Positions 20,664 through 31,989 of a stretch of 64,000 bases of DNA are shown one piece after another. A program made the translations under genes and the position numbers. The notes below the pieces were generated by a model. That model had not been told where the DNA came from and searched no databases. It was given only the letters and a program-made list of their open reading frames with translations. Numbering within the stretch: the first letter of the stretch is position 1; each line of letters starts with the position of its first letter. Source of the stretch: Durusdinium trenchii (taxonomy: Eukaryota; Sar; Dinophyceae; Suessiales; Symbiodiniaceae); the NCBI GenBank assembly GCA_963970005.1, contig CAXAMN010000026.1, forward strand, positions 336,867-400,866, written 5' to 3'.

Positions 20664-21520
20664 TTTGGAGTCTAGAGTGTAGCCGATAGGGGCCTGCCAA
20701 CCATAGAGTTTGTCAATCGCTCACATGCAGATTCGCACACATGGTCTACTCAGCAGTGACGCTGAACTTGCATCGCTTCTAGTTGGCCGGGATCCTACTA
20801 CTAAAGTTACTGGTCATATATATATATATATATAAAGCACTATAAAGCACTTTAGAAGAGCTTGGCCTCAATTTCTGTGATTTACATTCTGCTGCGCCCA
20901 GTTGTATCCAATGTGGATGCGCTATATAATAAGGTAGCAGAGATGATCTCATTCAAAACGCACTTGAGAAGGCACGTCGACTCTTTCTGTCGGTCATCAA
21001 TGGTTTAAGTTGTCAAAGGGAAGACCTGCTGCTCCAATCAATGGACCATTGTTGATATTATACAAGTATATAACTATATGACTATATAATGTAATGGGGT
21101 TGCAGAGGAGAATCTGGAATGTATTCATGCCGCCCCGCGGCAAATTCTGCCCCGCACCCTCCCAGCAGTTCTTTGCATCAGGTGAGTGAAAGAGATGTTT
21201 GTCGGCAAACCAGTCACAAGTAAGAAAACAACACCTCACTCGAACTCAACTTAAGGTTATGCTGGGAATGCAAGCTGTACAGTCCCAAGGACAGCGATGT
21301 TATTTTTTTTGGAGGAGTGTTCGGACCTGGGGACACCGCGAAGAATGCACCTTCCATGTTTTCGCTAACGTCGTCGTTAGCGACGCGAGGGAAACATTGC
21401 ATTTTTCGGTTAATCGGTTGTATCTACAGCATTTCGTAGCACCCGCACGGCCAATGGCAATGGGGAGAGCGTTATAGGGGATAACAATCCAATGGCATGA
21501 GAAGGAAGCCTATGATATGC
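20664..21520. other. no gene recognised
   Basis: Spacer with (TA)n at about 20818-20834; frames are short and unsupported. Confidence 0.4.
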
Positions 21521-21528
21521 CATCCGAT

Positions 21529-23562
21529 TGTGGTTTACGCCCGGCCACTTCCATGCCATCTATCCCAGCACTACAGAAATGTAGAACATGTAGACGGCAG
21601 AATTAAACTGCAAATAGAGCTCAAAAGCACTGCAAGAAAATGCAAGAAATGTCAGCAAATGTCGCTTGATCCGTTTGGATCTTTGGATGTCGTTTTGTAA
21701 GAATTGTGCATGTGTTGATGGCATTTGGTGTCCAACGGGAAGCATGTTTTCTTTAAGAAAACGCCGCTAAACCATGTTCCAGCTATAAGTTATACACATA
21801 TATATATATATAATATAGTTGGGGTGTCCAATGTTTCCCCCTGGCCACACCTAGATGGCATATTCAGCTTTTCTTCAGAAAAACACCGCAAGACCATTTT
21901 CTGACTACTGTACTGTGATGGACAGACAGATAGAATCTAAAAAATGCTAGGGTACAGTTAGAATACTAAGGCCCCAACAAGCAGATAGAATATTGAAATC
22001 CCAGGGTGAGAGATAGAATATGGAGGATATATACTGTAAATATATATATATGACATGTAGTAGCCATATAGAGACCATTGCTAGTAGGTTGGAGGCCATT
22101 GCTAGTAGGCTGGAGACCATTGCTAGTAGCCATTTAGAGGCAATTGCCAGAAGGTTGGAGGCCATTGCTAGTAGGCTGGAGGCCATTGCTAGTAGCCATT
22201 TAGAGGCCATTGCCAGAAGGTTGGAGACCATTTCTAGTAGGCTGGAGGCCATTGCTAGTAGCCATTTAGAGGCCATTGCTAGTAGGGTGGAGGCCATTGC
22301 TGCGGCCATTTAGAGGCCAATGCTAGTAGGGTTGAGGCCATTGCTAGTAGGGTGGTGGCCATTGCTAGTAGGGTGGAGGCCATTGCTAGTAGGGTGGAGG
22401 CCATTGCCAGTAGCCATTGGGAGGCCATTGCTAGTAGGGTGGAAGCCATTGCTAGAAGCCATTGGGAAGCCATTGCTAGTAGGGTGGAGTAGAGGCCGTG
22501 GAGGCCATTGCTAGTAGGGTGGAGGCTAGTAGGGTAGAAGCCATTGCTAGTAGCCATTGGGAGGCCATTGCTAGTTCTCAGGTTCAAATCACATTATGGA
22601 TTTTTTGATGCTATTCATGGTAGTTACAGTACAATTTGATATTCTATTCTGCAATAGTTTCTTATCTCACAGTAAGTCAAATATGTTGAACCAATCGCTT
22701 TTCACAATTATAAAGAAAACACATGGTTGCCAATGCAGTTAGAATATGGCGTTTGATATCTAGTCAAGAAACTGACGCTGCCTCCTGCATAAGTTTCAAG
22801 TCATAGCCTGTTCGTTTCAAGTCATAAATACCATATGTTTGCAACACCTGTGGGACTTTCCTGCAGTTAGAATATGGAGATCTCAGAAAATCAATACTGG
22901 TTATCATTAATGATAACATCAGATAATGTTTTTGTGATAGTGAAATCGATCGCACGATTCAGCTGTATGACCTTCAAGCCACCTTTTGCTAAAACAATGA
23001 ATTCTCATAACACCTCTGGTGTTGTTGGTGCAGATAGAATATCTATACGTTAACAAATGTGAGCATCGCTTCGCCGAAGTCTGGAGCTTGATGGTGCAGC
23101 GCCAATCACCTTTAAATGCTTTCCAACATCATTCTCCATATTCTAACTGCATGTTCATATTCTAACTCCATGTCAAAATCCTTTAGGCTAGAAAGCCCTA
23201 CTACTCGAAGATGTCCTTAGGTACCTAAGGAAAAATCCATGGTTTCATCTTCTAACTGTTGGTCCGCCATAGTATAAGTCAGGCTATGGGTTTCCAATGT
23301 CGCCCTTTGGCCACACCTAGATGGCATATTCAGCTTTTCTTCAACAAATCACCGCTAAACCATGTTCTGACTATAAGTCAGGGCTTCCATGGGTTTCCAA
23401 TGTGCCCCCCGCCCTGGCCACACCCAGATGGCGTACACAGCTCATCCTTTTGTGGTTTAGGCCACTTCCATGCCATCTACCCCCGCACTACAGAAATGTG
23501 AAACATGTAGATGGCATACGCTACAGAAGATCTCTATTCATTGCAAGAAAGACAGGAAATGT
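21529..23562 (+). repeat. duplicated modules flanking a minisatellite
   Basis: Module 1 (TGGCCACACCTAGATGGCAT, then TTCAGCTTTTCTTCA and ACCGCTAAACCATGTTCTGA) occurs at about 21725-21795 (partial), 21821-21905, 23272-23385 and 23386-23450. Module 2 (CACTTCCATGCCATCTA, then CACTACAGAAATGT) occurs at 21529-21660 and 23451-23562. All copies are in the same orientation. The minisatellite at 22.06-22.58 kb and a set of TTAGAATAT motifs lie between them. Confidence 0.7.
22066..22580 (+). repeat. GAGGCCATTGCTAGTAGG minisatellite
   Basis: About 25 copies of a 20-22 bp unit (GGAGGCCATTGCTAGTAGG) with variants ending GTAGCCATTTAGAGG or GTAGCCATTGGGAGG that form a higher-order pattern of three to four units. 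Its open frames (22020-22313 plus, 22279-22587 minus) are repeat translations. Short stretches of the same unit occur at 51360-51425 and 52880-52950. Confidence 0.95.
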
Positions 23563-25236
23563 CCTCGTGGCCATGGAGGGTCGATGTCGTTGGGGCCACG
23601 GGGAGGGACACACCAGTCTCAGCGACCGCGTGGAGCCTGCTCCCTGGTCCCGTTAAGGGCATAGACACAGAGACAGGGAAAAAAGTGCAAAAATACGCTT
23701 TTTAATTTCTAAGACTGTTAGTTATTTGGCTGGTCTATATATATATATATCCGAAGAGGAAAAACCTTGGGTGCCAATTTCGTTTCCCACAACCCCTTTA
23801 CCAAAAATGCAAGAAATGCAGATGAGCGTTGCTGAAACCACCCCGGAGTTTCAGGAACACATAGATGGCAGTCTCGAACAACACATGGGTCCCGGTAAGA
23901 GTAAACCAACCCTCCATTTACATCTTACTGCGCAGAGGCAAAAATGCAATCAGTTTGTTATTCCCTATAACTCTGCAAAGTGCATTTTCGGTAGTTTTGT
24001 AAGGTTTTGGCACACTTCTTGTTGTCATCGGTTTCAGAAGATAGTTGTCGATTGCACAAGATTGTCAACAATGTATAGATGTGTGCGGGATGGGGGGAAA
24101 GGACGTTCGATTGGAAGTGCGTCTTATATGAAACAACATGCGCACACGTCTCGGCCCTGCTGAATCCGGCTATTTGGGAGTGGGCCTATGCCTTTTCATG
24201 CCGCTTCAACGCGGGCTCAGACCTTTGGACAAAAGATTCCAGAGATATTGACACGACCGCATCGCCTCACGTAGCTGACGGACATTGGCAAAAGGTCACT
24301 TTCTTCATCTTTTGGATGATCAAAACAAATCGAGTCTCTCCCGCTAGGCTCCAACAAGCCTTGGCGGCACCAATGCGCACTGCTGCATAGAAAACCATTG
24401 TGTAAAGGAGGTGGCCATCCCAACACTGGCCGGCCGCAGCAAAGTCCTATATGACTCACGATGATGCACCAAGTCATCTTCGCTGTCCCCCTGCCAAGAG
24501 GTTTGAACCAAAGGTAATCTGGAATCTGAAAGTCCACAAAGGGAGGTGGAATTTTATGGTAGCTTTTGAACTTGCACGGACTCGACGGGATAGAAGTTCC
24601 AAATGCTAGGATGTGAGCCCCCGACTAGCCTAGCAAGCGGCGATTCCCAATAGGACTGTCAGACTCTTTGCTGTTGAGCTGGATGAGAGGTGATCGGAGG
24701 GGGATCCTCACAATCGGCATAGCTACGAGCTCAAGCGGAAGACCAGCTGAGCGTGCTCGCTAACCGTGGCTCTGCAGCCTATTACTCTATGTAAAAAATC
24801 AATCACGAAGAGCATGATGGCGAACCTTATCAAAATCAAAATCACGACATAGCGGGCAGCGAAAGCAGACTTTTATGCAGACCGTTGACGCTCACCCCAG
24901 CGCCCAACCTTTATTTGTAGTTGCTAAAGGCGTCAGCAAGAGATAGACGCTAGGAAAGGTCTACAAACACACAGGTCACACTGGGCTGAGGGGGGCTGGC
25001 AGCAACACCTCCCTTCGCACTTGCGTACGAGATGTGAATTCGAGAAGAATGTCCAGGAAGTTGGGCGCAAGAAACATATCGAAAAACTTGCAAACATGAA
25101 CGCAAGGAAAGTGAGCGCCGTAGAATTTTGCGTAAGGATTCTAAGGGTTGGAGTGAGGCATCCGGATGGCCAGGTTAATGTATGTTCCGTTTTGTTGCTC
25201 CATGTTTAGGTCACGCTAGGCATTTCATGTTGTATG
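23563..25236. other. no confident gene
   Basis: Contains (TA)n at 23737-23750 and an open plus-strand frame at 24079-24390 (103 codons, LLNPAIWEWAYAFSCRFNAG) that may be a relic of coding sequence. Nothing recognised. Confidence 0.3.
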
Positions 25237-26210
25237 GAGCGCTTTATTCAGGCACTGCGGCGCGGGATCAAACCCAAGGCCAGGGCGGGGGTCGCCCCGA
25301 CCCTTTCCATCGACCTCGAATTCTTCATCCTTGACACCAAGACAAGAAGGGTGACTTGCGCCCGTGGCCTTTAGCTGCCCAGTTTTTCTTTGACTTGGAA
25401 TTCTTCTTTTACCAGCTTGCTGGACTTTGTGAGCAGATGAGCGGCCGACCTCAAAGGAAGTGGCGTGGCGGAATTGGAGCCACTACATCATCGACCCCTC
25501 CGGCGGCAAGCCGGGGAACTTCGCCAGTAAGCCCTACGACTTGATGCTCAACGACCTTCACCGTCACAATCGCCTTGCGCTACAAGATCCCTGAGCAGCT
25601 GCTTCAAGGCCTTGAACAGGGCCTGATGACGCACCTCTTCCGGGATCGCTAACATGTCGGGACTCAGGAAAGAAGTGTGTTGACCACAGGTTGGATCAGC
25701 GCCGACTTGAAAATTCGTCGCGACCTGAGAAGCGCCATGCTGATTGACAGCGCCAAGTGAACGCGCAGCTCACAGGAGCAGAGCTGACGCCAAGACTGAA
25801 TGGGCAGTAAAAAGCGTCCGCCCACTCGTCCAACAGCTGGGACATCAATGCCTTTCAGCTGCATTGCTTCTATGCCCTGAACACCTTTGCAGATGAGTTT
25901 CAATTTGCACTACCCCACCAAGGCAAAGGGCTGAACGAAAAGAGTCTTGACGGCAGCAGACGAAACTCTTCCGAGAGGCAAAGCTCCTTATTGAGATCAG
26001 CGACCTGGTCAACTCAGGTACCATTGAGCTCACTACCGACCCGGAGAAGCTGAAGGAAATCCGGGAGAAATTCAAACGGCGAAGGCGGGAAAGCCAAGGC
26101 AAGGTGGATTCTTCTGGGCGGCCGTCGTCCAGACAGCCTGCAACTTGAACGTCCATCGACGACAACCGTGACGCCGTACGCAAACTCTTAGGACAGCGCG
26201 CTTAGACATT
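25237..26210 (+). pseudogene. decayed protein-coding sequence, unknown family
   Basis: Protein-like runs continue across all three plus-strand frames with only short breaks: TLSIDLEFFILDTKTRRV (25300s), NWSHYIIDPSGGKPGNFASK (25470s), DLMLNDLHRHNRLALQDP (25530s), ADLKIRRDLRSAMLIDSA (25700s) and KLLIEISDLVNSGTIELTTD (25985 on) followed by a basic KFKRRRRESQGK. The order suggests one protein of about 300 residues broken by several frameshifts and stops. Higher GC than the flanks. It may be a retroposed or transposon-borne gene; I do not recognise the family. Confidence 0.5.
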
Positions 26211-26544
26211 TTTGGCCGATTGCGCCGTTGAATAGCTGCTTGCACTGCGGCGCCATGCATTTTTCTGAAGCGAAACGTCATCCTTCCTGCAAGCTGCAGT
26301 GCACTTCTCTAAGTACTTCTCTATGGTTCAACGCTGGCTTTGCTCGGCAGGGGGCAGGAGATCGGACAGATATTGATTCAAAAAGCAGTTTGGACGGCGC
26401 TAATTCCTCAGCAGGGCTCACAAATCACAATTCAGATTCGTTACACCCTGAGTCTCAAAGCTTACTCATTTAACTCACCGCGCTTTAAAACATACGGTTT
26501 TTGGATTTTACGTCAAAAAATAGCATCCCCACCCCCTTAGCCAT

Positions 26545-26967
26545 GGATTTCGGGGGGGGGGTCTGAAAAATGTAACTTACACACCCCACCCCCTCCCCCC
26601 CTCGAAAAATGTAACTTACCCCCCAGGTACCCCTATTGAGGTGCATGAGGGGGGGGGGGAGGGGGTCTAAAAATGTAACATGATGTCTGCCAGGTCTGTA
26701 GTTACATTTTCGCACCCCCCCAAAAAAAAAGAGGGGGGGGGCTGGAAATTGTAACTTGAACTATCCAGGCCTTCATGTTACATTTTACAGCCCCCCCCCT
26801 GCAGATGTGACTGCGCCATACTGTCAGCAAAAGACAAAATGATTGAGGGGGTTTTGGAAATTGTAACTTGGACTCTGCGAGGCTGACGGTTACATTTTAC
26901 AGGCCCCCCCCCTTGTGTAACTTTGATTGTACAATATTGTATCGTTGTACATTTTACAGGCCCCCCC
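26545..26967. repeat. tandem hairpin units with G-run/C-run stems
   Basis: Units consist of a G-run, AAATTGTAAC or AAAATGTAAC, a 15-25 nt spacer, GTTACATTTTACAG and a C-run. The clearest is 26733-26799, where the 23-nt arms (26733-26755 and 26777-26799) are inverted copies with two mismatches. Others lie at 26649-26721, 26845-26912 and 26914-26967 (partial). G- and C-run lengths vary from 5 to 10. No coding potential. Confidence 0.8.
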
Positions 26968-27126
26968 ATTGCGCCAGAAAGCGTGCAGCTTCTGAAGCTT
27001 GTCGTTGTGCGTCAACCCCCGTGACTCCAGCTCTTTCTGCATCTCCTCTGCCTTTTCCTTGATTTCTTTCTTGGAAATCATTTTCTTTTCGCCAAGTGAC
27101 TCCTCAGCTGAATGTAGAAAGCATAA

Positions 27127-27630
27127 TGTAACTTAGGTGTGTCCAGGCCTGGGATATGTGCAATTTCACTTGGTGTGTGATGTGTGAAGTTGGGCTTGGT
27201 TACATCTAAGTGCACCTTTCTGTGCTGGGTTGGTTGTGTTCTGGGGTGTGTGAGGCTGTTTGTCCTTTGTATCCTGCATCATAGTGGAACATATATGGAC
27301 CTGGCTCCCAGAACAAAAAGTGACTTAGGTGTGTGCAGGCCATGGATGTGTGCATTTTCACAAGCCTTTCCACCTGGTGTGTGCTTTGGTTGTCTTGTTC
27401 TGTTTTGGTGGTGTGTGAAGATACTTGTCGTTTGTCAGTTGGGACATGCTGGCACATGTATGGACCTGACTGAACAAAATGTAACTTAGATGTGTCCAGG
27501 CCTGGGATATGTGCAATTTCACCTGGTGTGTGAGGTGNNNNNNNNNNTGGTTACATTTAAGTGCACCTTTCTGTGCTGGGTTGGTTGTGTTTTGAGGTGT
27601 GTGGGGCTGTTTGTCCTTTGTAGAAAATGT
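27127..27630 (+). repeat. three tandem copies of a ~175-bp unit
   Basis: Copies start at about 27127, 27310 and 27477, each with (A)ATGTAACTTAG(G/A)TGTGT, CAGGCC, then GTGCA(A)TTTTCAC, GGTGTGTG and GTTTGTCCTTTG-type ends. The first and third are closest to each other. The third contains the 10-N gap at 27538-27547. Confidence 0.8.
27538..27547. other. assembly gap (10 N)
   Basis: Ten Ns inside the third ~175-bp tandem copy. Confidence 0.95.
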
Positions 27631-27844
27631 ACATTTTCAGGTGGACACGTGGCTTCAGCTTTGGTCGCCCCTGGCTGGCCAGCGTGTTGGCTGGCTGGGG
27701 GCGTTAGGGCACACGACGTAAAAAATAATTTCGTAATTTAGACGACGTCACTAAATTCAGTTTTGAAAATAATGAAATTAACCGACGACCCAGGATCTAT
27801 TTTAAATTGCACAGACTATTCTGTGCAGCATTCTGCAACCATGA

Positions 27845-28050
27845 GACATGTGACTTAATGCAAGTTACATTTTCCCTGGGAAAGGCCTGAAAAATGTAAT
27901 TTACATTTTCCCCTATTTAGTTACATTTTCATATTGAAAAATGTAACTTAAAGAAGTTACATTTTTTTGGGGGTTTGCCTAACAAATGTAACTTGCATTT
28001 TGTTAGGTATATGTTAGGGGGAAATGTAAGTTACAATTTTTCAGGTCCCC
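27845..28050. repeat. second cluster of AAATGTAAC/GTTACATTT palindromes
   Basis: Six or more alternating AAATGTAA(C/T) and (G/A)TTACATTT motifs lie within 200 bp, ending in a C-run at 28046-28056. Neighbouring copies can pair in several ways. The core motif is the same as at 26.5-27.0 kb. Confidence 0.75.
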
Positions 28051-28059
28051 CCCCCCAGA

Positions 28060-28556
28060 ATGGGTAGGGATAAAATAGCCATTTACGCTACATTATTTTT
28101 ACTTTACCGCGCATGCTTCCAAACCTTAAAAGTGTTTAGTGCTTCATTTGGTGAACGTGAACAAATGATTATTGGATCATGCGTTTCTGCATTTCACTTC
28201 AGAAAATTTACAGTGAAACAACTTGTTTTTCACATAGACAAATGTTACCTGAATTTGGAATACGCATCAGAAGTGGATACGTTTTTGTGTGTTCAACTCT
28301 GTGTCATTCAAATTAGTCTTTTCAAGAAATGACCCGACAAATACGTGTGTTCTTCGGCTTTAGTTTTTTATATACTAAATTAGAATTCGTCAATCTTCGA
28401 GACTCAAGGCACGTGGTGTTGCTACTTGTGGTGTTTCGTGACCATGCCTCGCGTCATAAACTAGTCTTGCTGTCATCATTAGCATTTAATGGCCTAATGT
28501 TGCAACCCTGCAGGCCAACCCCCCCACAATTTTGCAAGAGTTTGCCAAGTTTTTGA
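28060..28556 (+). CDS. two overlapping AT-rich open frames, unknown
   Basis: A 90-codon ATG frame (28060-28332, MGRDKIAIYATLFLLYRACF...) is followed by a second frame (28329-28556, MTRQIRVFFGFSFLYTKLEF...) overlapping its stop by 4 bases. Base composition is more AT-rich than the candidate exons elsewhere. Directly downstream of the palindrome cluster, it could belong to the same repeat unit. No motif recognised; both may be chance frames. Confidence 0.2.
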
Positions 28557-29493
28557 TTGCAAGCGTTTCAAGCTTGTCAGGCCCAGAAGTTCAAACGTGA
28601 CATGGTCCCCAAGAGACCGAGCGATGGCGGGAGCCTCTTCCAATCTTGCCTTCAAAGCACTGTCATCAACAGCAACTTATATAAGTGCATTGCGCCACAT
28701 TGCGCCATCGTCCAACAAGTTTTCAGGTGCTCCAGTGCCTGAGGCCGAAGGCAAACAATAGATTTCACGCGACGCGCTTCAAGACACAATTACTGCATAT
28801 GCCTTTCCAGATATGGACAACAGCGTCAACGTGGAAGCTCAGAGGCCCCAAGCAAGAAGACCAGGAAGTTGATTTGGCATCAATCCTTCGTTTTCATTGA
28901 GGCGATTGCTGGTGCTTCGCCGCTTCCACATGATGGAGACCTGCGCTAAGGACGATATTGTCCTGCACGCCCAGGGGTGACTGCAAAGAGGACTTGGTAG
29001 GGAATTCAGTAGGTAGCAATGTTTGACCCTCAGGATCTTCTATAACGCAAAATTTTCAAAAATAGTATCGAAGTCAACGTTTGTTTCAAGGGTTCTCTAT
29101 TGCTAAAATGTTTGGCGACCCTATTTTCCCGAATGCGTAGCGAAGGGTTCTCGTTCATAGTTGGGGGTGTGGGGGGGGTAGGATGCGTTCGCCTGATCGT
29201 GCTTCGCGGGCCCAACATTCCTTCCTTGCGGGAAAGGATCGATGGAGGCTGATGACAGCGGCTGATGGTCAGAGTCGTCGCGAATACCATGTCTTTTGGA
29301 CGTTCGATTTCGGAGCTTGGGCTCCTGCGCAGGCGCAGTGAGTTTTGTGAGATCGGTAGTGGTTCTCGCAGTCGCATGGGGATCGGCCTTTAGAGGGTGG
29401 TGTTTCGGGGGCGTTGGATGTGGCTGTGACATTGGGATCTGCGTTTGAGGCTATTGCTTCGAAGCTGTGTTTTCGTGACAAGTCTGAGCTCAA
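28557..29493. other. no confident gene
   Basis: Overlapping minus-strand frames (29030-29541) with Pro/Arg/His-rich products and no splice support; nothing recognised. Confidence 0.3.
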
Positions 29494-29758
29494 ATGGCGA
29501 TTTCGATGGATGGGAGTGCGCGGAGACTGTGTCGAAATCATTCCAAACGTGTGGCGCGGCGCAAAATTTGCGGAAGCTATGAAGGTGTGATATTGTCACT
29601 TTTCGGGGCAGGCGCAGGGAATCTTGGTGGAGGTGAATGTTGCCAGACATGGGATTGGCGTGTCAGCGGGTGTGGTTTGGAGAGGCTGAACTCGCGAAAC
29701 TGCTTGGCAGGGCTGCTGGATGCGCTTGCTCCGATGGGTCTTCCCGCTTCATTCACTT

Positions 29759-29905
29759 TTGGAGGAAGTCTCGTACGAAGCGCTTGTTTTGGAGACTCAC
29801 GCGCATTTTGGAGGAAGCCTCGTACGAAGCGCTCGTTTTGCAGACTTGACGTGTGTTGGAGGCAGTCTCGTGTGAAACAAGCGCCTTGGTTGTATGTAGT
29901 CTGTG
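29759..29905 (+). repeat. 48-49 bp tandem repeat (GGAAGTCTCGTACGAAGCGC)
   Basis: Three units start at 29759, 29808 and 29856: TTGGAGGAAGTCTCGTACG..., GCGCTTGTTTTGGAGACT and variants, the third diverged. The 209-codon plus frame (29494-30123) runs through it and translates it as GGSLVRSACFGDS-like repeats, which I recall as a common repeat-derived peptide in dinoflagellate gene predictions. Not treated as a gene. Confidence 0.75.
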
Positions 29906-30123
29906 GCGCAAAGTCCGCCTGCGTTGTGGCGCCCCCAACACTCGATGTTACATGCATGGCTGTATTGTGTAGTCTGTGGCACACTGTGTGGCCAAATTGT
30001 CGCTGTGGCACGCATTTGCGCGCGGCCTCGGTGGCCGGCGGAAAGTGCGTTTGCGTGATTCCGCGCATTTGGAGCAAGAAAGCACGCTGGTGTAAATTCA
30101 GCGGGGATGGCTGGCGGTGTTGA

Positions 30124-31985
30124 CGGGGCTTGGTACTGTTGATGCCTAGCTAGGCCCATACAGTTCCCTAACTAGGCCCTGGCCCTACCGTACATGCCCT
30201 ACAGTTCTCTCTATATACTACACCTTTCCTATAGGTCCTAGGCAGAAGGATTTGTAAGGCAATAGCTACTAACAAGCTAATAAACAGAAAGGACACCAAG
30301 CGTCCCTACGTTGCTTGGGCATGAGCATTGGAGTGCCTCCTCGGAATGTTTAACAATTTCCCTTCGCTGGTGAAGTTTACTCAGTTAGTTTTCTTAATCA
30401 AACCACCATTCTTCAAGTATTGAAAAATATTTGCACCATACTTTCACAACTATGACTATTTTTTAGAAATACTCAAAAACACACTCGAACCATATCTTTT
30501 TCATAATTGTTTTGCAGCAATTGGCAGCAGTTTTAAACCATAAGAAAATCATAAACATGTTCATATCAAATTCAAGGGCGCCTTAACACCCATACAAAGC
30601 CATTAAAATTAAAAAACATAACCCACAGTGTATCAAAATCATTTAAAAAAATAATCAATTAAATATTTGTTTGGCACTAACCTACAACTCACACATGTAG
30701 ATGTAGATCTAGTCTGTGGCGGACCGTGTGGCCATTCCATCTGTGATGTCCCGTGCCTTTGACAAAAGAGTCCAAGACTGCCCCACAGGAGTTTTCTGCC
30801 AGAGTGTCCCACAAGAATGTCCCACAAGGGTGCCCCACAAAAGCGTCCCGTTTTCCACAAGAGTGCCTTACAAGGGCGCTGCTGCTGCACTTGCACGCGT
30901 GAGAAAAGGAATCCGATCGGATATTTTGGGCTGTGTCCCATGTCTGACATCAATCCGCTCCTTTCAGGCGGGTATATTATCTCACATTCGGGTTCGTGGG
31001 TTCCATCAGGCATTTGTTATATGAAAAATAACGCTGTATATATATATATAGAGGGGCTTAAATCCTTCGGAATCCTACCAAGCCAAAATGACTGGTTTGC
31101 TGAGATTGTTGATAAGTATAGGTTTCTCAAGTTGTTCCTCCAAACTGACGGCCTCCCAAAGCCACCAATTCCTCCTTCAAATTTTCAAGGTAATAGACCA
31201 AGAAGGCCCCTGATCCTGAATAAGAAATTTATCAAGGGTCCTCAACCGCGCAAAGTTTTTAATTAGGTCTTGGGCCGGGATTTGTTAATAGATTTTATAC
31301 AACAATCCCTGGCACTGCTAAGCCAGCCATCTAGTTCTTCTTCAAAGCCGCAGAGAACCTGAGAACCTTCTTTGCACTCTACAAGAAAAAGGAATCCTCC
31401 TAAGAACCCAGATTTGTTTTGGTGGTCGCTTATTATAAAGGACCTCCCATTTGTTAAGGGGGTTCGTTTATTCATCAGGATCCAACATTAAGTAGCACTA
31501 CTAAGCTGAAGTAGTTTGTTGTAGGACACCTGAGCCATGCCGGGTGTGCTTGAACGAGCGCTAGTCTCTAGCCCCCATTCCCGGTTTTATTATTATATAC
31601 GCGCGGTTCCTCTAAGTTGTGTAGTTAAAAAGTGTGAGATCGTTCGGTGCATCGTCGGTTTAGGTTTTGCCCTTTTGCCCACCACCTCCCCGACTCTTCC
31701 ACAAAAAAAAAGATAGCATTGGTTTTCACCGGCCTGGTATGATGCCTGCGTCAGCGCGAGGTTGACCCAGCCAAGAAGGCCTTGAGGGGTGTGCATTGCG
31801 CAGGCCAGGATAAGAATAAGGTAGTCTGCTAGGTTCTTGTGGTGGGGCCGATGGGGCTGCTTGCCCACGTGGGGCTTACGCTTCTTGGTTGGCAGTGTGG
31901 TGCGAGGGCGCAAGAGCCGGATGGGGGCCTCGGGTATCACCAACACCATTGCTGGTGAAAGCTTCGGCAGCGGCGTCTTGCCTGA
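30124..31985. other. mostly non-coding, partly AT-rich
   Basis: 30250-30700 and 31260-31500 are distinctly AT-rich. An open plus frame (30817-31266) ends in FLKLFLQTDGLPKPPIPPSN and crosses a (TA)n tract at 31036-31050; it is weak evidence for an exon at 31050-31266. Confidence 0.3.
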
Positions 31986-31989
31986 CTGC

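Noticed and set aside
22066..22580. CRISPR array
   Set aside because: Units are contiguous and degenerate with no unique spacers, and the genome is eukaryotic.
22020..22587. Open frames on both strands in the minisatellite
   Set aside because: Periodic translations of the 20-22 bp unit (ASRLEAI, LLAMAS).
29494..30123. 209-codon plus-strand ORF
   Set aside because: Runs through the 48-bp tandem repeat and shows no conserved domain; treated as repeat-derived.
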